Source: Vibrio maritimus
GTDB lineage: Bacteria; Pseudomonadota; Gammaproteobacteria; Enterobacterales; Vibrionaceae
Direction: 5' to 3'
Assembly: GCF_021441885.1 (NCBI RefSeq)
Contig: NZ_CP090438.1
Coordinates: forward strand, 3,038,001-3,102,000
Length of the DNA stretch: 64,000 bases
Shown piece after piece: positions 53,520-62,594 of the stretch. A model generated the notes under the pieces. The model ran no database searches, was not told where the DNA came from, and saw nothing but the letters and a program-made list of their open reading frames with translations. Every line of letters begins with the position of its first letter. Position 1 is the first letter of the stretch. The position numbers were made by a program, and so were the translations under genes.

Positions 53520-53789
53520 AACAAACCTCTATCACCTAACTCATTGACATCCAAGATGATCTTGTCCAATCAAAGTAGAATTCCATTCTAGAGGAAGGGA
53601 AAAATGTGTACTAAAAAGTGTGACCTTTCTCCAAGAACGCCTAGTTTACTGATTACACTAAGATGGTCAAGTTTTAATCAGCATTAGACTAAAGTCTAAT
53701 ACAGTGGCACGTATTTTACACGTCTCAGAATGAAGAACAGACCAATGTCTAGCAAGGCAGAAAGGAGAAATGTAAATCGGATAGGGACA
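53520..53789. other. Gap between the 43-aa gene and sspB: palindrome and possible small RNA
   Basis: Contains a perfect 18-base palindrome, ATTAGACTAAAGTCTAAT (53684-53701), overlapping a possible -10 (TCTAAT). About 90-110 bases later stands the sspB-side terminator, which also works on the plus strand. A short plus-strand transcript is therefore possible. No convincing ORF is present. Confidence 0.3.
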
Positions 53790-53818
53790 AAAAAGCCGCA
53801 TATTGAATGCGGCTTTTT
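53790..53818. terminator. Terminator after sspB
   Basis: AAAAAGCCGCAT/ATGCGGCTTTTT with loop ATTGA, immediately before the sspB stop codon; T-runs occur on both strands. Confidence 0.9.
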
Positions 53819-53819
53819 G

Positions 53820-54308
53820 TTATTTGACTACTCGAAGACTTGGTCGTCCTTTTGGTTTAGGCGGTTCATCGTCTCCGTTAGGCTCTTCATTGGTTTGCTC
53901 TGGCTGTTCCGTCTCAGCGGCAACAGACAAGCCTGTTGTCACTTCCGGCTGAGAGATGTCTTCTTCTTCAATAGAAAGATAAGCATCTTCAGGCTCGAAC
54001 ATAGTTCCAGCGCCGTTTTCACGAGCATAGATAGCTTGTACAGAGTACAGCGGAGCAATCACTGAGTGCGGTTTGCCACCAAAACGAGCGTGAAACGTAA
54101 TCGCTTCGTTGCCCAGTTCCAGTTGTCCAACCGCTCTAGGAGCAATGTTAAGAATGATCTGACCATCTTGGACAAACTCCAAAGGAACTCGAACACCCGG
54201 CATGTTTGCATCAACAACAATATGCGGTGTCAGATCATTTTCAACAAGCCAATCATAAAATGCACGAAGCATATATGGTCGGCGAGGTGTCATTTTTTCA
54301 ATATCCAT
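53820..54308 (-). CDS. sspB: ClpXP protease specificity-enhancing factor SspB
   Basis: Adaptor that tethers ssrA-tagged proteins to ClpXP; 162 residues. A conserved dimeric core (about 5-110; RPYMLRAFYDWLVENDLTPHI at the N-terminus) is followed by an acidic flexible linker and a C-terminal ClpX-binding tail ending KGRPSLRVVK, as in E. coli. It follows sspA by 24 bases in the sspA-sspB operon. Confidence 0.96.
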   Translation of the reverse strand: MDIEKMTPRRPYMLRAFYDWLVENDLTPHIVVDANMPGVRVPLEFVQDGQIILNIAPRAVGQLELGNEAITFHARFGGKPHSVIAPLYSVQAIYARENGAGTMFEPEDAYLSIEEEDISQPEVTTGLSVAAETEQPEQTNEEPNGDDEPPKPKGRPSLRVVK

Positions 54309-54332
54309 CGTCTCAGGAGAAACCTATAAGGA

Positions 54333-54968
54333 CTAGCGAACCAAACGCATCTCACGCTCAGCTTCTGTTAGAGAAGCTAGGAATGAATCACGTTCAAATA
54401 CACGGTTCATGTACACTTTGATCTCTTTTGAGCCAGGACCAACTAGCTCGATACCCATTTCAGGTAGACGCCACAATAGTGGTGCTAGGTAGCAATCAAT
54501 TAGGCTAAACTCTTCGCTCATGAAGTACTCATACTCAGCAAAAATAGGCGCTAGAGTCAGTAGGTCATTACGAAGCTTATTACGTGCCGCTTCTGCTTCT
54601 TCAGCAGAACCTTTCATTACTTTCTCAGCAAGTGAGTACCAGTTACGCTCAATACGATAAATCATCAGGCGGCTGTTACCACGAGCTACAGGGTATACTG
54701 GCATTAGCGGTGGATGCGGGAAACGCTCATCAAGGTATTCCATGATGATCTTAGAATCGTAAAGGGCTAGCTCACGATCGACCAAAGTTGGCACTGTCTT
54801 GTATGGGTTTAGTTCAGCAAGCTCAGCTGGGATGTTTACATCATCCACTAACTCGACTTCAACACTAACCCCTTTTTCCGCTAGAACGATTCGAACCTGG
54901 TGGCTATATAAATCAGTAGCACTGGAAAAAAGAGTCATCACAGAACGTTTATTGGCAGCTACAGCCAT
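54333..54968 (-). CDS. sspA: Stringent starvation protein A
   Basis: RNA-polymerase-associated protein of the glutathione-S-transferase fold, 211 residues. An N-terminal thioredoxin-like domain (about 10-85; SVMTLFSSATDLYSHQVRIVL) precedes a helical GST C-domain. It lacks GST activity in E. coli and acts in stationary-phase and acid-stress transcription. The start at 54968 follows GGAGGG; an in-frame ATG at 55025 is not supported. Confidence 0.96.
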   Translation of the reverse strand: MAVAANKRSVMTLFSSATDLYSHQVRIVLAEKGVSVEVELVDDVNIPAELAELNPYKTVPTLVDRELALYDSKIIMEYLDERFPHPPLMPVYPVARGNSRLMIYRIERNWYSLAEKVMKGSAEEAEAARNKLRNDLLTLAPIFAEYEYFMSEEFSLIDCYLAPLLWRLPEMGIELVGPGSKEIKVYMNRVFERDSFLASLTEAEREMRLVR

Positions 54969-55054
54969 GGAGCCCTCCGGGATACTTACAAAAAACAATG
55001 GAGGCTGTGCCTCCATTGTGAACAAATTGGAATTAACGCGCTATGATAGCACAA

Positions 55055-55792
55055 TTAGTGAACATCGCGCCAATACTCTTTCTTAAGCAGCACAACGACG
55101 ATAGTAAAGATGACTAGGAACGCCATCACCCACCAACCTAGCGCATGACGCTCAAGCTTCACTGGGTCACCTGAGTATTCAAGGAAGTTGACGAGGTCAC
55201 GCACTGCATCGTCATACTCACTTGAGCTCAGCTCACCACGACCATCGGTTTGAGTGCCAACAATCACTTGTACTTCCTCACCATCAACGATCTTAGTCTC
55301 GAAGATTGGTGTCGGGATACCTTGCAGCTCTTCAAGAACATGCGGCATACCCACATTCGGGAAGGTGGTATTGTTCACACCAAACGGACGACTTGGATCG
55401 ACATAGAAAGTACGTAGGTATGTGTATAGCCAGTCTACGCCGCGAACACGAGCAACCAAGGTTAGATCCGGTGGCGCTGCACCAAACCAAGCCGCGGCTT
55501 GTTTCTGAGGCATAGAGTTAACCATCAAATCACCGATCTTAGCTTCTGGGTCGAACACTAGGTTCTCTTTTGCAAGATCAACCGGGATACCCAAGTCAGT
55601 CGCCACACGCTCATAGCGTTGATACTGCGTCGAGTGACAAGCAAAGCAGTAGTTCATAAACAGCTTGGCACCGTTTTGAAGCGACGCTTTGTCCGTCAAA
55701 TCATTGTTTGCTTTATCAAGATTTACATTGCCACCAGCCGCTAGTGCTAGAGATGGCAGCAATGCGAAAAGTACTACAATCCACTTTTTCAT
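55055..55792 (-). CDS. petC: Cytochrome c1 of the bc1 complex
   Basis: Membrane-anchored c-type haem subunit of the ubiquinol:cytochrome c reductase; 245 residues. A signal peptide ends LALA; the haem motif CFACH is at 49-53; the axial Met lies in the C-terminal half; one C-terminal TM helix (about 218-238) anchors it facing the periplasm. It overlaps petB by four bases. Confidence 0.96.
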   Translation of the reverse strand: MKKWIVVLFALLPSLALAAGGNVNLDKANNDLTDKASLQNGAKLFMNYCFACHSTQYQRYERVATDLGIPVDLAKENLVFDPEAKIGDLMVNSMPQKQAAAWFGAAPPDLTLVARVRGVDWLYTYLRTFYVDPSRPFGVNNTTFPNVGMPHVLEELQGIPTPIFETKIVDGEEVQVIVGTQTDGRGELSSSEYDDAVRDLVNFLEYSGDPVKLERHALGWWVMAFLVIFTIVVVLLKKEYWRDVH

Positions 55793-57054
55793 TTGAATGT
55801 CACCCTCTCTGGCAATGGCTTGGTGTTCTCATTTTTACTGTAGAAGAACAGCAGAACGAAGAACATGAAGTAACCTAAACTGAAGATCTGAGCCAGTAGC
55901 GTGTACGTCGGCGTCGCTGGTAGCGCACCAAGAATACCCAAAGCAATAAAGCTAATGGTGAACTGGATGATGTTGATTAGGTGAATCTTACTTCTGTAGC
56001 GATAAGAGCGAACTTTACAGCGATCGAACCAAGGAAGTAGGAATAGGAACACAATCGATAGACCCATTGCTACCACACCCAACAGCTTGTCCGGAACCGC
56101 ACGCAGAATCGCGTAGAACGGCGTGAAGTACCATACCGGAGCAATGTGCTCTGGAGTCTTCAGCGGGTTCGCTGCTTCAAAGTTAGGTGGCTCAAGGAAG
56201 TAACCGCCCATCTCTGGGTTAAAGAACAACACATAACAGAACAGGAAGAAGAAGCCAGCTACACCAACAAGATCTTTCACCGTACCGTAAGGATGGAAAG
56301 GAATCGAATCAATGATGTCGTATTTCTTACTGTAGTAATCGTGGAACTTGAACTGCGTCTTGTAGTCGTCGCCCATGCTGCCTTTAGGAAGCTTAGTCTC
56401 AATACCATCAGGGTTGTTTGAGCCTACTTCGTGTAGAGCGAGTACGTGCAAGACAACAAGAAGTAGCAGCACGATTGGCAGAGCAATCACGTGAAGCGCG
56501 AAGAAGCGGTTAAGCGTTGCACCAGAGATGATGTAATCACCACGGATCCAAAGCGTTAGGTCATCACCGATAACGGGAATAGCACCAAAGAGCGAGATGA
56601 TTACCTGTGCACCCCAGTAAGACATTTGTCCCCAAGGTAGTAGGTATCCCATAAATGCTTCTGCCATCAACACAAGGAAGATCAGCATGCCGAATACCCA
56701 CAGCAGCTCACGCGGCTTCTGGTAAGAACCGTAGATAAGACCACGGAACATATGAAGGTAGACAACAACGAAGAAGGCCGAGGCGCCCGTTGAGTGCATA
56801 TAGCGGAGTAGCCATCCGTATTCCACATCACGCATGATGTATTCTACAGAGGCAAATGCACCTTCGCCAGAAGGTACGTAGTTCATTGTTAGCCAAATAC
56901 CCGTTAGGATTTGGTTAACCAGCACTAGCATGGCTAGTGAGCCAAACAGATACCAAAAGTTGAAGTTTTTTGGCATTGGGTATTCAGACAAATGCTTCTT
57001 ATAAGCATTCATTGCAGGTAGACGTTTTTCTACCCAATCAAGTAACACTTGCAT
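55789..57054 (-). CDS. petB: Cytochrome b of the bc1 complex
   Basis: Core quinol-oxidising subunit of 421 residues with eight TM helices and two haem b sites. Haem-ligand histidines lie in RYMHSTGASAFF and RFFALHVIALP, and the Qo-site signature PEWY reads APVWYFTPFYA, a common proteobacterial variant. petA ends within its start codon (1-base overlap) and it overlaps petC by four. Confidence 0.96.
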   Translation of the reverse strand: MQVLLDWVEKRLPAMNAYKKHLSEYPMPKNFNFWYLFGSLAMLVLVNQILTGIWLTMNYVPSGEGAFASVEYIMRDVEYGWLLRYMHSTGASAFFVVVYLHMFRGLIYGSYQKPRELLWVFGMLIFLVLMAEAFMGYLLPWGQMSYWGAQVIISLFGAIPVIGDDLTLWIRGDYIISGATLNRFFALHVIALPIVLLLLVVLHVLALHEVGSNNPDGIETKLPKGSMGDDYKTQFKFHDYYSKKYDIIDSIPFHPYGTVKDLVGVAGFFFLFCYVLFFNPEMGGYFLEPPNFEAANPLKTPEHIAPVWYFTPFYAILRAVPDKLLGVVAMGLSIVFLFLLPWFDRCKVRSYRYRSKIHLINIIQFTISFIALGILGALPATPTYTLLAQIFSLGYFMFFVLLFFYSKNENTKPLPERVTFK

Positions 57055-57644
57055 TATGCATCCCCCTCATCAACACCAATAAGGATTCTGGTATCGCTCA
57101 AGTACATGTGTTTAGGAATGACAAGGTTGAGTGGCGCTGGTACGTTTTGGAAAACACGACCAGCCATATCAAACTTAGAACCATGACACGGGCAGAAGAA
57201 ACCAGACTTCACACCTTGGACTTGTTCACTAAAGGAATCAGCAAGATAGGTAGGCGAACAACCTAGGTGGGTACAGAAACCAACGGCAACAAAGTACTCC
57301 GGTTTAATGGAGCGGTACACGTTTTGTGCATACTCTGGCTGTTGTTCTTCAGCGGAGTCTGGGTCACGTAGCTGATTGGCTAGGTTGCTTAGGTTGTCCA
57401 CAACAGATTGCGCGCGACGCACAACCCATACCGGCTTACCCTGCCATTCAACACGAACCATTTGACCTTCTTCAAGCTTGCTGACGTCCACTTCAACAGG
57501 GGCACCAGCAGCTTTTGCTTTGGCACTTGGGTTCCAAGATTTAATAAAAGGAACGGCGACTGCAGCTGCTCCCAAACCACCGACAACCGCAGTTGTCGCA
57601 GTAAGGAAACGCCTGCGACCGTTATTTAAAGGCGCATTGCTCAT
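57054..57644 (-). CDS. petA: Rieske iron-sulfur subunit of the bc1 complex
   Basis: [2Fe-2S] subunit of 196 residues. A twin-arginine-like signal/anchor (NNGRRRFLTATTAVV) fits Tat export of the folded protein. Cluster ligands are in CTHLGC and CPCHGS. The start at 57644 is chosen by the MSNAP N-terminus with GGGAG upstream; an extension to 57731 is non-homologous. First gene of petABC; the operon's terminator was not located before sspA. Confidence 0.95.
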   Translation of the reverse strand: MSNAPLNNGRRRFLTATTAVVGGLGAAAVAVPFIKSWNPSAKAKAAGAPVEVDVSKLEEGQMVRVEWQGKPVWVVRRAQSVVDNLSNLANQLRDPDSAEEQQPEYAQNVYRSIKPEYFVAVGFCTHLGCSPTYLADSFSEQVQGVKSGFFCPCHGSKFDMAGRVFQNVPAPLNLVIPKHMYLSDTRILIGVDEGDA

Positions 57645-58024
57645 CCAACATTTCTCCCATTTGCTCCTTTGGGTCAACACTGAGCGAATCCAAGTTGCTC
57701 TTTTAGATGGAATAACCCATTGGGGAACCATTCCTTGGGCTATTTTCCTTCAAATTGAACGAGCCAATAGTACTAATTATTTTGGCTACTTGAGTCTGCT
57801 CAGACATCGATTCCGACCAGTAGAGCATGGCTAACAAAATACGAATTTTAGTTGTATTTATTTGATAGCAAATGATAAAGAAAACCCTACTTTTTGACAA
57901 GATAAAGCTACCTTTTCGTAACATCTATAGCAGGAAATCGCTTGCTAGTTCACAAAAGGAGGGAAAAGGAGAGAGTGAAGATCAGAGTTTCTGAATTTAA
58001 TGAGGTTATTGGACGTATAAATAC
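57645..58024. promoter_or_regulatory. petA upstream region / rpsI 3' flank
   Basis: About 380 bases between the petA start and the rpsI terminator, both on the minus strand. It should contain the petABC promoter. An AT-rich patch at 57855-57900 includes GATAGCAAATGATAA, only loosely Fur-like. No ORF with a ribosome site is visible. Confidence 0.35.
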
Positions 58025-58053
58025 AAAAAAGCCCAGCCGAAGCTGAGCTTTTT
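58025..58053 (-). terminator. Terminator after rpsI
   Basis: AAAAAAGCCCAGC/GCTGAGCTTTTT; on the minus strand the loop is TTCG and one position is a G-U pair. Confidence 0.85.
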
Positions 58054-58108
58054 GATTCCACGTTCCAGCATAAAACTGGAAAGCATAATTTTCTCGGTAA
58101 GGAGAAAA

Positions 58109-58501
58109 TTAACGCTTAGAGAACTGTGGACGACGACGTGCTTTACGTAGACCAACTTTCTTACGTTCAACGCAACGAGCGTCACGCGTAACGTAGCCAG
58201 CTGCACGTAGAGCAGGACGTAGAGTCTCATCGTATTCCATTAGCGCGCGAGTGATACCGTGACGGATAGCACCTGCTTGACCAGAAATACCGCCACCTTT
58301 TACAGTAACGAATAGGTCTAGCTTCTCAGTTAGTTCAGTTAGCTCTAGAGGCTGACGAACTACCATGCAAGAAGTTTCGCGACCGAAGTAAGTTTCTAGT
58401 TCACGCTTGTTAACTACGATATTGCCAGTGCCTGGTTTGATGAAAACACGAGCAGCTGAGCTTTTGCGACGGCCAGTGCCGTAGTATTGATTCTCTGCCA
58501 T
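58109..58501 (-). CDS. rpsI: 30S ribosomal protein S9
   Basis: Small-subunit protein of 130 residues, with the C-terminal tail RRPQFSKR reaching the P-site tRNA. The family signatures QYYGTGRRKSSAARVF and GGGISGQAGAIRHGITRAL are visible. Fifteen bases after rplM; same transcript. Confidence 0.98.
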   Translation of the reverse strand: MAENQYYGTGRRKSSAARVFIKPGTGNIVVNKRELETYFGRETSCMVVRQPLELTELTEKLDLFVTVKGGGISGQAGAIRHGITRALMEYDETLRPALRAAGYVTRDARCVERKKVGLRKARRRPQFSKR

Positions 58502-58516
58502 TTTCGAAATCCCCGA

Positions 58517-58945
58517 TTAGATGTCTAGTACTTGTGGTTGTTGAGCAACATGGTTGTGCTCAGCGCCAGCGTAAACTTTAAGCTTACGGTACATAGCACG
58601 GCCTAGAGGACCACGTGGTAGCATACCTTTAACCGCTAGCTCAAGAGCCATTTCAGGCTTACGATCGATCAGCTTTTCAAAAGTGATTGATTTTAGGCCG
58701 CCTGGGAACTCAGAGTGGCGGTAGTAAACTTTGTTCTTAGCCTTGTTACCAGTTACAGTAACTTTCTCAGCGTTAACAACGATGATGTAATCACCAGTGT
58801 CAGTGTGCGGAGTGTATTCAGCTTTGTGTTTGCCACGTAGGCGAGATGCAATTTCACTTGCTAGACGGCCAAGAGTTTTACCTTCAGCGTCTACAACGTA
58901 CCAGTCGCGTTTTACAGTTTCTGGTTTAGCAACGAAAGTTTTCAT
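58517..58945 (-). CDS. rplM: 50S ribosomal protein L13
   Basis: Early-assembly large-subunit protein of 142 residues (the VVDAEGKTLGRLASEIA and GDYIIVVNAEKV segments are typical). First gene of the rplM-rpsI operon, which in E. coli is autoregulated by L13 through its leader. A GNRA hairpin lies in the leader here. Confidence 0.98.
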   Translation of the reverse strand: MKTFVAKPETVKRDWYVVDAEGKTLGRLASEIASRLRGKHKAEYTPHTDTGDYIIVVNAEKVTVTGNKAKNKVYYRHSEFPGGLKSITFEKLIDRKPEMALELAVKGMLPRGPLGRAMYRKLKVYAGAEHNHVAQQPQVLDI

Positions 58946-58980
58946 GCTAATAATAACCCGTTAATTAAATTTACACTTAA

Positions 58981-58994
58981 GGAGCTTTCGCTCC
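58981..58994 (-). promoter_or_regulatory. rplM leader hairpin
   Basis: On the transcript strand GGAGC-GAAA-GCTCC, a perfect stem with a GNRA loop 36 bases before the rplM start; it is a candidate for L13 autoregulation. Confidence 0.45.
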
Positions 58995-59156
58995 CACTGT
59001 CTAAGAGCCCATACATCACCCCTTCGAGTGTTGAAACTCTCGGCATCGTTCCTCAAAAAGTTTGAAGAAACTCGCCTGCAGTAACGGTGGGTCGCAGGAT
59101 TATAGAGAAGCTCGAGGAAAAAATCATCTATTTTTTGGACAAATTTACCAAAAACA

Positions 59157-60260
59157 TCAAGGTAGATGCTCTGAAGCTAAATAGTCATGGCTTTGCATCT
59201 CTGTAAGACGCGAGATACAGCGCTTGAACTCAAACTCCAACTGACCTTGGGTGTACAGCTCTTCCAGTGGTACCTCTGCAGAAATAATCAGTTTTACCCG
59301 TCTTTCATAGAATTCATCCACTAAGGCAATAAACCGCCTCGCAGCATCATCCAGTTTAGCATCCATCTGCTTAACATCGGCTAACAGCACTGTGTGGTAG
59401 ATTCGAGACATCTCAATGTAGTCATTTTGACTGCGCATGGTCTGGCAAAGCTGCGCGAAACTAGCAAATAAGACGTCATCGGCAGCGGCAAAGACTTCAA
59501 TATCGCGATGATTGATATCAATACTTGCTTCGTGAACGCGATCGTCCACCACCAGTTGATTGAAGTAACGCTCTAGGTTTTGGTTTGCGGCTTCATCTAA
59601 TGGGAAATGGTAGATTTCGGCCTGTTCCAGGGTTCGAAGCCGATAATCGATACCACTATCTACATTCAGCACCACACATTGACTCTGAATAAGGGTAATT
59701 GCAGGCATGAATCGAGCGCGCTGCAGGCCATTACGATACAGGTCTTCAGGAGGGATGTTAGAGGTAGCGACCAGTACAACACCACGCTTAAAGAGTGCTT
59801 GTAACAACGTCGCTAAGATCATGGCGTCCGTTATGTCCGAAACAAAAAACTCATCAAAACAGATAATCTTCGCTTCTGCTTCAAACCTATCGGCAACTTT
59901 CTCAAGTGGGTTTTCCACATCACCAAGCTGTTTGAGTTCATCGTGAACTCGATACATAAAGCGGTGAAAGTGGACACGCATCTTTTTCGAAGTCGGTAAG
60001 CTATCGAAAAACGCATCCATCAAGTAGGTTTTACCGCGCCCTACTCCTCCCCAAAAATAGAGACCTTGCGGTGGCGTCGCTTCTTCAGGCTTCTTACCTA
60101 GCAGTTTTTGCATCATTGATAGCGCAGGCGCTTCAAACTGTAAGTAATCGTTAAACTGATGATGCAGCCTATCTAAGGCTTCCACAGCAGCCCGCTGGGC
60201 TGGGTCTGCTTGAAAACCATTCATTTTTATATCATGTTCGTATCTTTCTATGGGCGTCAT
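59157..60260 (-). CDS. zapE: Cell division protein ZapE (AFG1-like ATPase)
   Basis: AFG1/LACE1-type P-loop ATPase of 367 residues that modulates FtsZ assembly at the Z-ring. Walker A GGVGRGKT is at 71-78, Walker B reads IICFDEFFVSD, and the AFG1 core continues to the C-terminus. Divergent from zapG, the usual gammaproteobacterial order. Confidence 0.95.
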   Translation of the reverse strand: MTPIERYEHDIKMNGFQADPAQRAAVEALDRLHHQFNDYLQFEAPALSMMQKLLGKKPEEATPPQGLYFWGGVGRGKTYLMDAFFDSLPTSKKMRVHFHRFMYRVHDELKQLGDVENPLEKVADRFEAEAKIICFDEFFVSDITDAMILATLLQALFKRGVVLVATSNIPPEDLYRNGLQRARFMPAITLIQSQCVVLNVDSGIDYRLRTLEQAEIYHFPLDEAANQNLERYFNQLVVDDRVHEASIDINHRDIEVFAAADDVLFASFAQLCQTMRSQNDYIEMSRIYHTVLLADVKQMDAKLDDAARRFIALVDEFYERRVKLIISAEVPLEELYTQGQLEFEFKRCISRLTEMQSHDYLASEHLP

Positions 60261-60401
60261 GGATTACTCGCAACACTGATCCAAGGGCTGGAGAGCACGT
60301 ATTTTTGCTTTATTGGCTCTAAATCTCATAGTAACATGGCTAAACGACGTGTGTAACCGCTTGGTAACGCACATGTTAATAATCATTATAAAGGAGCTGT
60401 T

Positions 60402-60878
60402 ATGCCTTGGATATATGCCATTGTCGGCTTGCTAGTTGGTGCTATTCTCGGAATCATAATTTCCCGACTAACTACTCCACAATACAAGAAGCAAAAGACG
60501 CTACAAAAAGACCTTGAATCCGCAAAGTTTGCACTTGAGCAGCAACGTCAAGAACTCTCAGACCACTTCGCTCAAACCGCAGAGATGCTTGATACACTGG
60601 GTAAGGATTACACAAAACTGTATCAACACATGGCAAAGACCTCGACAGAGCTGATGCCTAACTTGCCAGAGCAAGACAATCCTTTCGTTAAGAAGATTGC
60701 CGAGCACAATGTGGAAACCATCGACGCTAATGCTGAGATTGAGCATCCACCGAAAGATTATGTAAACGGTGCAACTGGACTTCTTACCGAAGAAAAAAAA
60801 GAAGTCGTTGAAGCGCCCGAAGCTGTTGGACAAGAATCCGTTGTACAAGAACCCATGACAACAGCAAAAGCGTCTTAG
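60402..60878 (+). CDS. zapG: Z-ring/envelope protein ZapG (YhcB/DUF1043)
   Basis: Inner-membrane protein of 158 residues: one N-terminal TM helix (about 3-23, YAIVGLLVGAILGIIISRL), a coiled coil (about 30-85), the conserved YTKLYQHMAKTS patch, and an acidic disordered tail. YhcB links cell division with envelope synthesis in E. coli. Lies between zapE and degQ. Confidence 0.92.
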   Translation: MPWIYAIVGLLVGAILGIIISRLTTPQYKKQKTLQKDLESAKFALEQQRQELSDHFAQTAEMLDTLGKDYTKLYQHMAKTSTELMPNLPEQDNPFVKKIAEHNVETIDANAEIEHPPKDYVNGATGLLTEEKKEVVEAPEAVGQESVVQEPMTTAKAS

Positions 60879-60891
60879 CAGACAAACTACC

Positions 60892-60927
60892 ACGGCCAGT
60901 AATTGAATAAATTACTGGCCGTTTTTA
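60892..60927 (+). terminator. Terminator after zapG
   Basis: A perfect 13-base-pair stem, ACGGCCAGTAATT/AATTACTGGCCGT, with loop GAATA and trailing T. Confidence 0.85.
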
Positions 60928-60991
60928 CATTCAGGATGAACTTTACAACTTTCGTTGAGTCATAAACCTTACTGATCCAAAGAGGAGTTTT

Positions 60992-62362
60992 ATGATGAAA
61001 AAACCAGTACTTGCATTAACTGTCCTTTCGTTAAGTCTGAGTGCAATCATCGCCCCACTACCTGCAACCGCTGCATTACCGCTGTCCGTAAACGGCGAAC
61101 AGCTCCCTAGTCTAGCCCCTATGCTGGAAAAGGTGACACCCGCTGTCGTCAGTATTGCAGTGGAGGGTACACAAGTTTCTCGACAGCAATTGCCAGAGCA
61201 GTTTCGCTTCTTCTTCGGCCCTGACTTCCCAACCGAACAGCTTCAAGAGCGACCGTTTAGAGGTCTCGGCTCTGGTGTCGTTGTCGATGCGGACAAAGGC
61301 TATATTGTCACTAACTACCACGTGATTAATGGTGCGGAAGAGATTCGTATCAAACTTGGCGATGGACGTGAGTTCGATGCTGAGCTGGTTGGCGGCGATG
61401 AAATGTCAGACGTCGCGCTGCTAAAGGTCGATGGTGCCAAGAACCTCACCGAAATTAAGGTCGCGGACTCAGACGAACTTCGCGTCGGTGACTTTACCGT
61501 TGCAATCGGTAACCCATTTGGACTCGGTCAAACAGTTACCTCAGGTATCGTTTCAGCCCTTGGGCGCAGCGGGCTCAACCTAGAAAACTTTGAAAACTTC
61601 ATTCAAACAGATGCTGCGATCAACAGTGGTAACTCTGGTGGCGCGTTGGTGAACCTTAATGGTGAGCTCATCGGCATCAACACTGCGATTCTCGGTCCTA
61701 ACGGTGGAAACGTGGGGATTGGCTTTGCGATTCCATCTAATATGATGAAAAACCTCACAGACCAGATCATTGAGTTTGGCGAAGTGAAACGCGGCATGTT
61801 AGGTGTACAAGGCGGAGAAGTCACCTCTGAGCTCGCGGAGGCGCTGGGTTACAACTCGAGTAAAGGTGCATTCGTTAGCCAAGTCATTCCTGATAGCGCT
61901 GCGGACAAAGCGGGCCTTGAAGCCGGTGACATCATTGTCTCTGTTAACGGTAAGAAAATCTCTACGTTTAGCGAGCTTAGAGCAAAAGTCGCCACCTTGG
62001 GTGCTGGCAAAACCGTGACGCTAGGTATCGTTCGCGACGGCAAAGAGAAGTCCTACGATGTGACATTATCAGAGGCAGCGAAAACCATCACCAAAGCCGA
62101 CAAACTTCACGAAGGCTTAACGGGTGCAGAGTTTGCTAACACCGACAGCAGCGATCCAGTTGAAGGCGTCAAAGTGAAATCTGTCGAGGAAGGCTCAGCG
62201 GCGGCTCAATATGAGTTGCAACAAGGTGACATTATCATCGGTGTTAACCGCGCTCGAGTGAAAAACGTGGGTGAACTGCGTAAGATCCTAGAGAAGAAAC
62301 CTGGTGTACTTGCTCTAAACATACAGCGTGGTGACAGAACCATTTACCTCGTTGTACGTTAA
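60992..62362 (+). CDS. degQ: Periplasmic serine endoprotease DegQ
   Basis: HtrA-family protease-chaperone of 456 residues. A signal peptide (about 1-28) leads to a trypsin-like domain with triad His110 (TNYH), Asp140 (SDVALL) and Ser215 (GNSGG), then two PDZ domains (about 265-350 and 370-456). Two PDZ domains make it DegQ/DegP type. A GAGGAG ribosome site precedes tandem ATG codons. It precedes degS with its own terminator, so the two are separate transcripts. Confidence 0.95.
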   Translation: MMKKPVLALTVLSLSLSAIIAPLPATAALPLSVNGEQLPSLAPMLEKVTPAVVSIAVEGTQVSRQQLPEQFRFFFGPDFPTEQLQERPFRGLGSGVVVDADKGYIVTNYHVINGAEEIRIKLGDGREFDAELVGGDEMSDVALLKVDGAKNLTEIKVADSDELRVGDFTVAIGNPFGLGQTVTSGIVSALGRSGLNLENFENFIQTDAAINSGNSGGALVNLNGELIGINTAILGPNGGNVGIGFAIPSNMMKNLTDQIIEFGEVKRGMLGVQGGEVTSELAEALGYNSSKGAFVSQVIPDSAADKAGLEAGDIIVSVNGKKISTFSELRAKVATLGAGKTVTLGIVRDGKEKSYDVTLSEAAKTITKADKLHEGLTGAEFANTDSSDPVEGVKVKSVEEGSAAAQYELQQGDIIIGVNRARVKNVGELRKILEKKPGVLALNIQRGDRTIYLVVR

Positions 62363-62393
62363 CGACAAATAGACTGAGTTAATTTTGTGTCAT

Positions 62394-62422
62394 AGAGCAG
62401 CCGAATAGAGGCTGCTCTTTTA
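62394..62422 (+). terminator. Terminator after degQ
   Basis: AGAGCAGCC/GGCTGCTCT with a seven-base loop followed by TTTTA. Confidence 0.85.
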
Positions 62423-62594
62423 TTATCTGCAGCAGAAATGATATCCTTTGCACCACAGCTGTGCTTATCAGAACTTTTTCGGTTAGTATCAAAAAATTAT
62501 CTCGTTTTGACTCTCAGATAATACTAAGTTAAGAAGGTAACCGTTTGCGAATTCCGACATAGCGGCTCAAATTCCGATTCAACTAGAGGGAACA

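Noticed and set aside
53730..54065. Plus-strand frame overlapping the sspB terminator
   Set aside because: It runs through a terminator and antisense to sspB; only a short RNA is considered possible here.
57855..57900. Fur-like AT-rich patch upstream of petA
   Set aside because: Only half the consensus matches and symmetry is poor.
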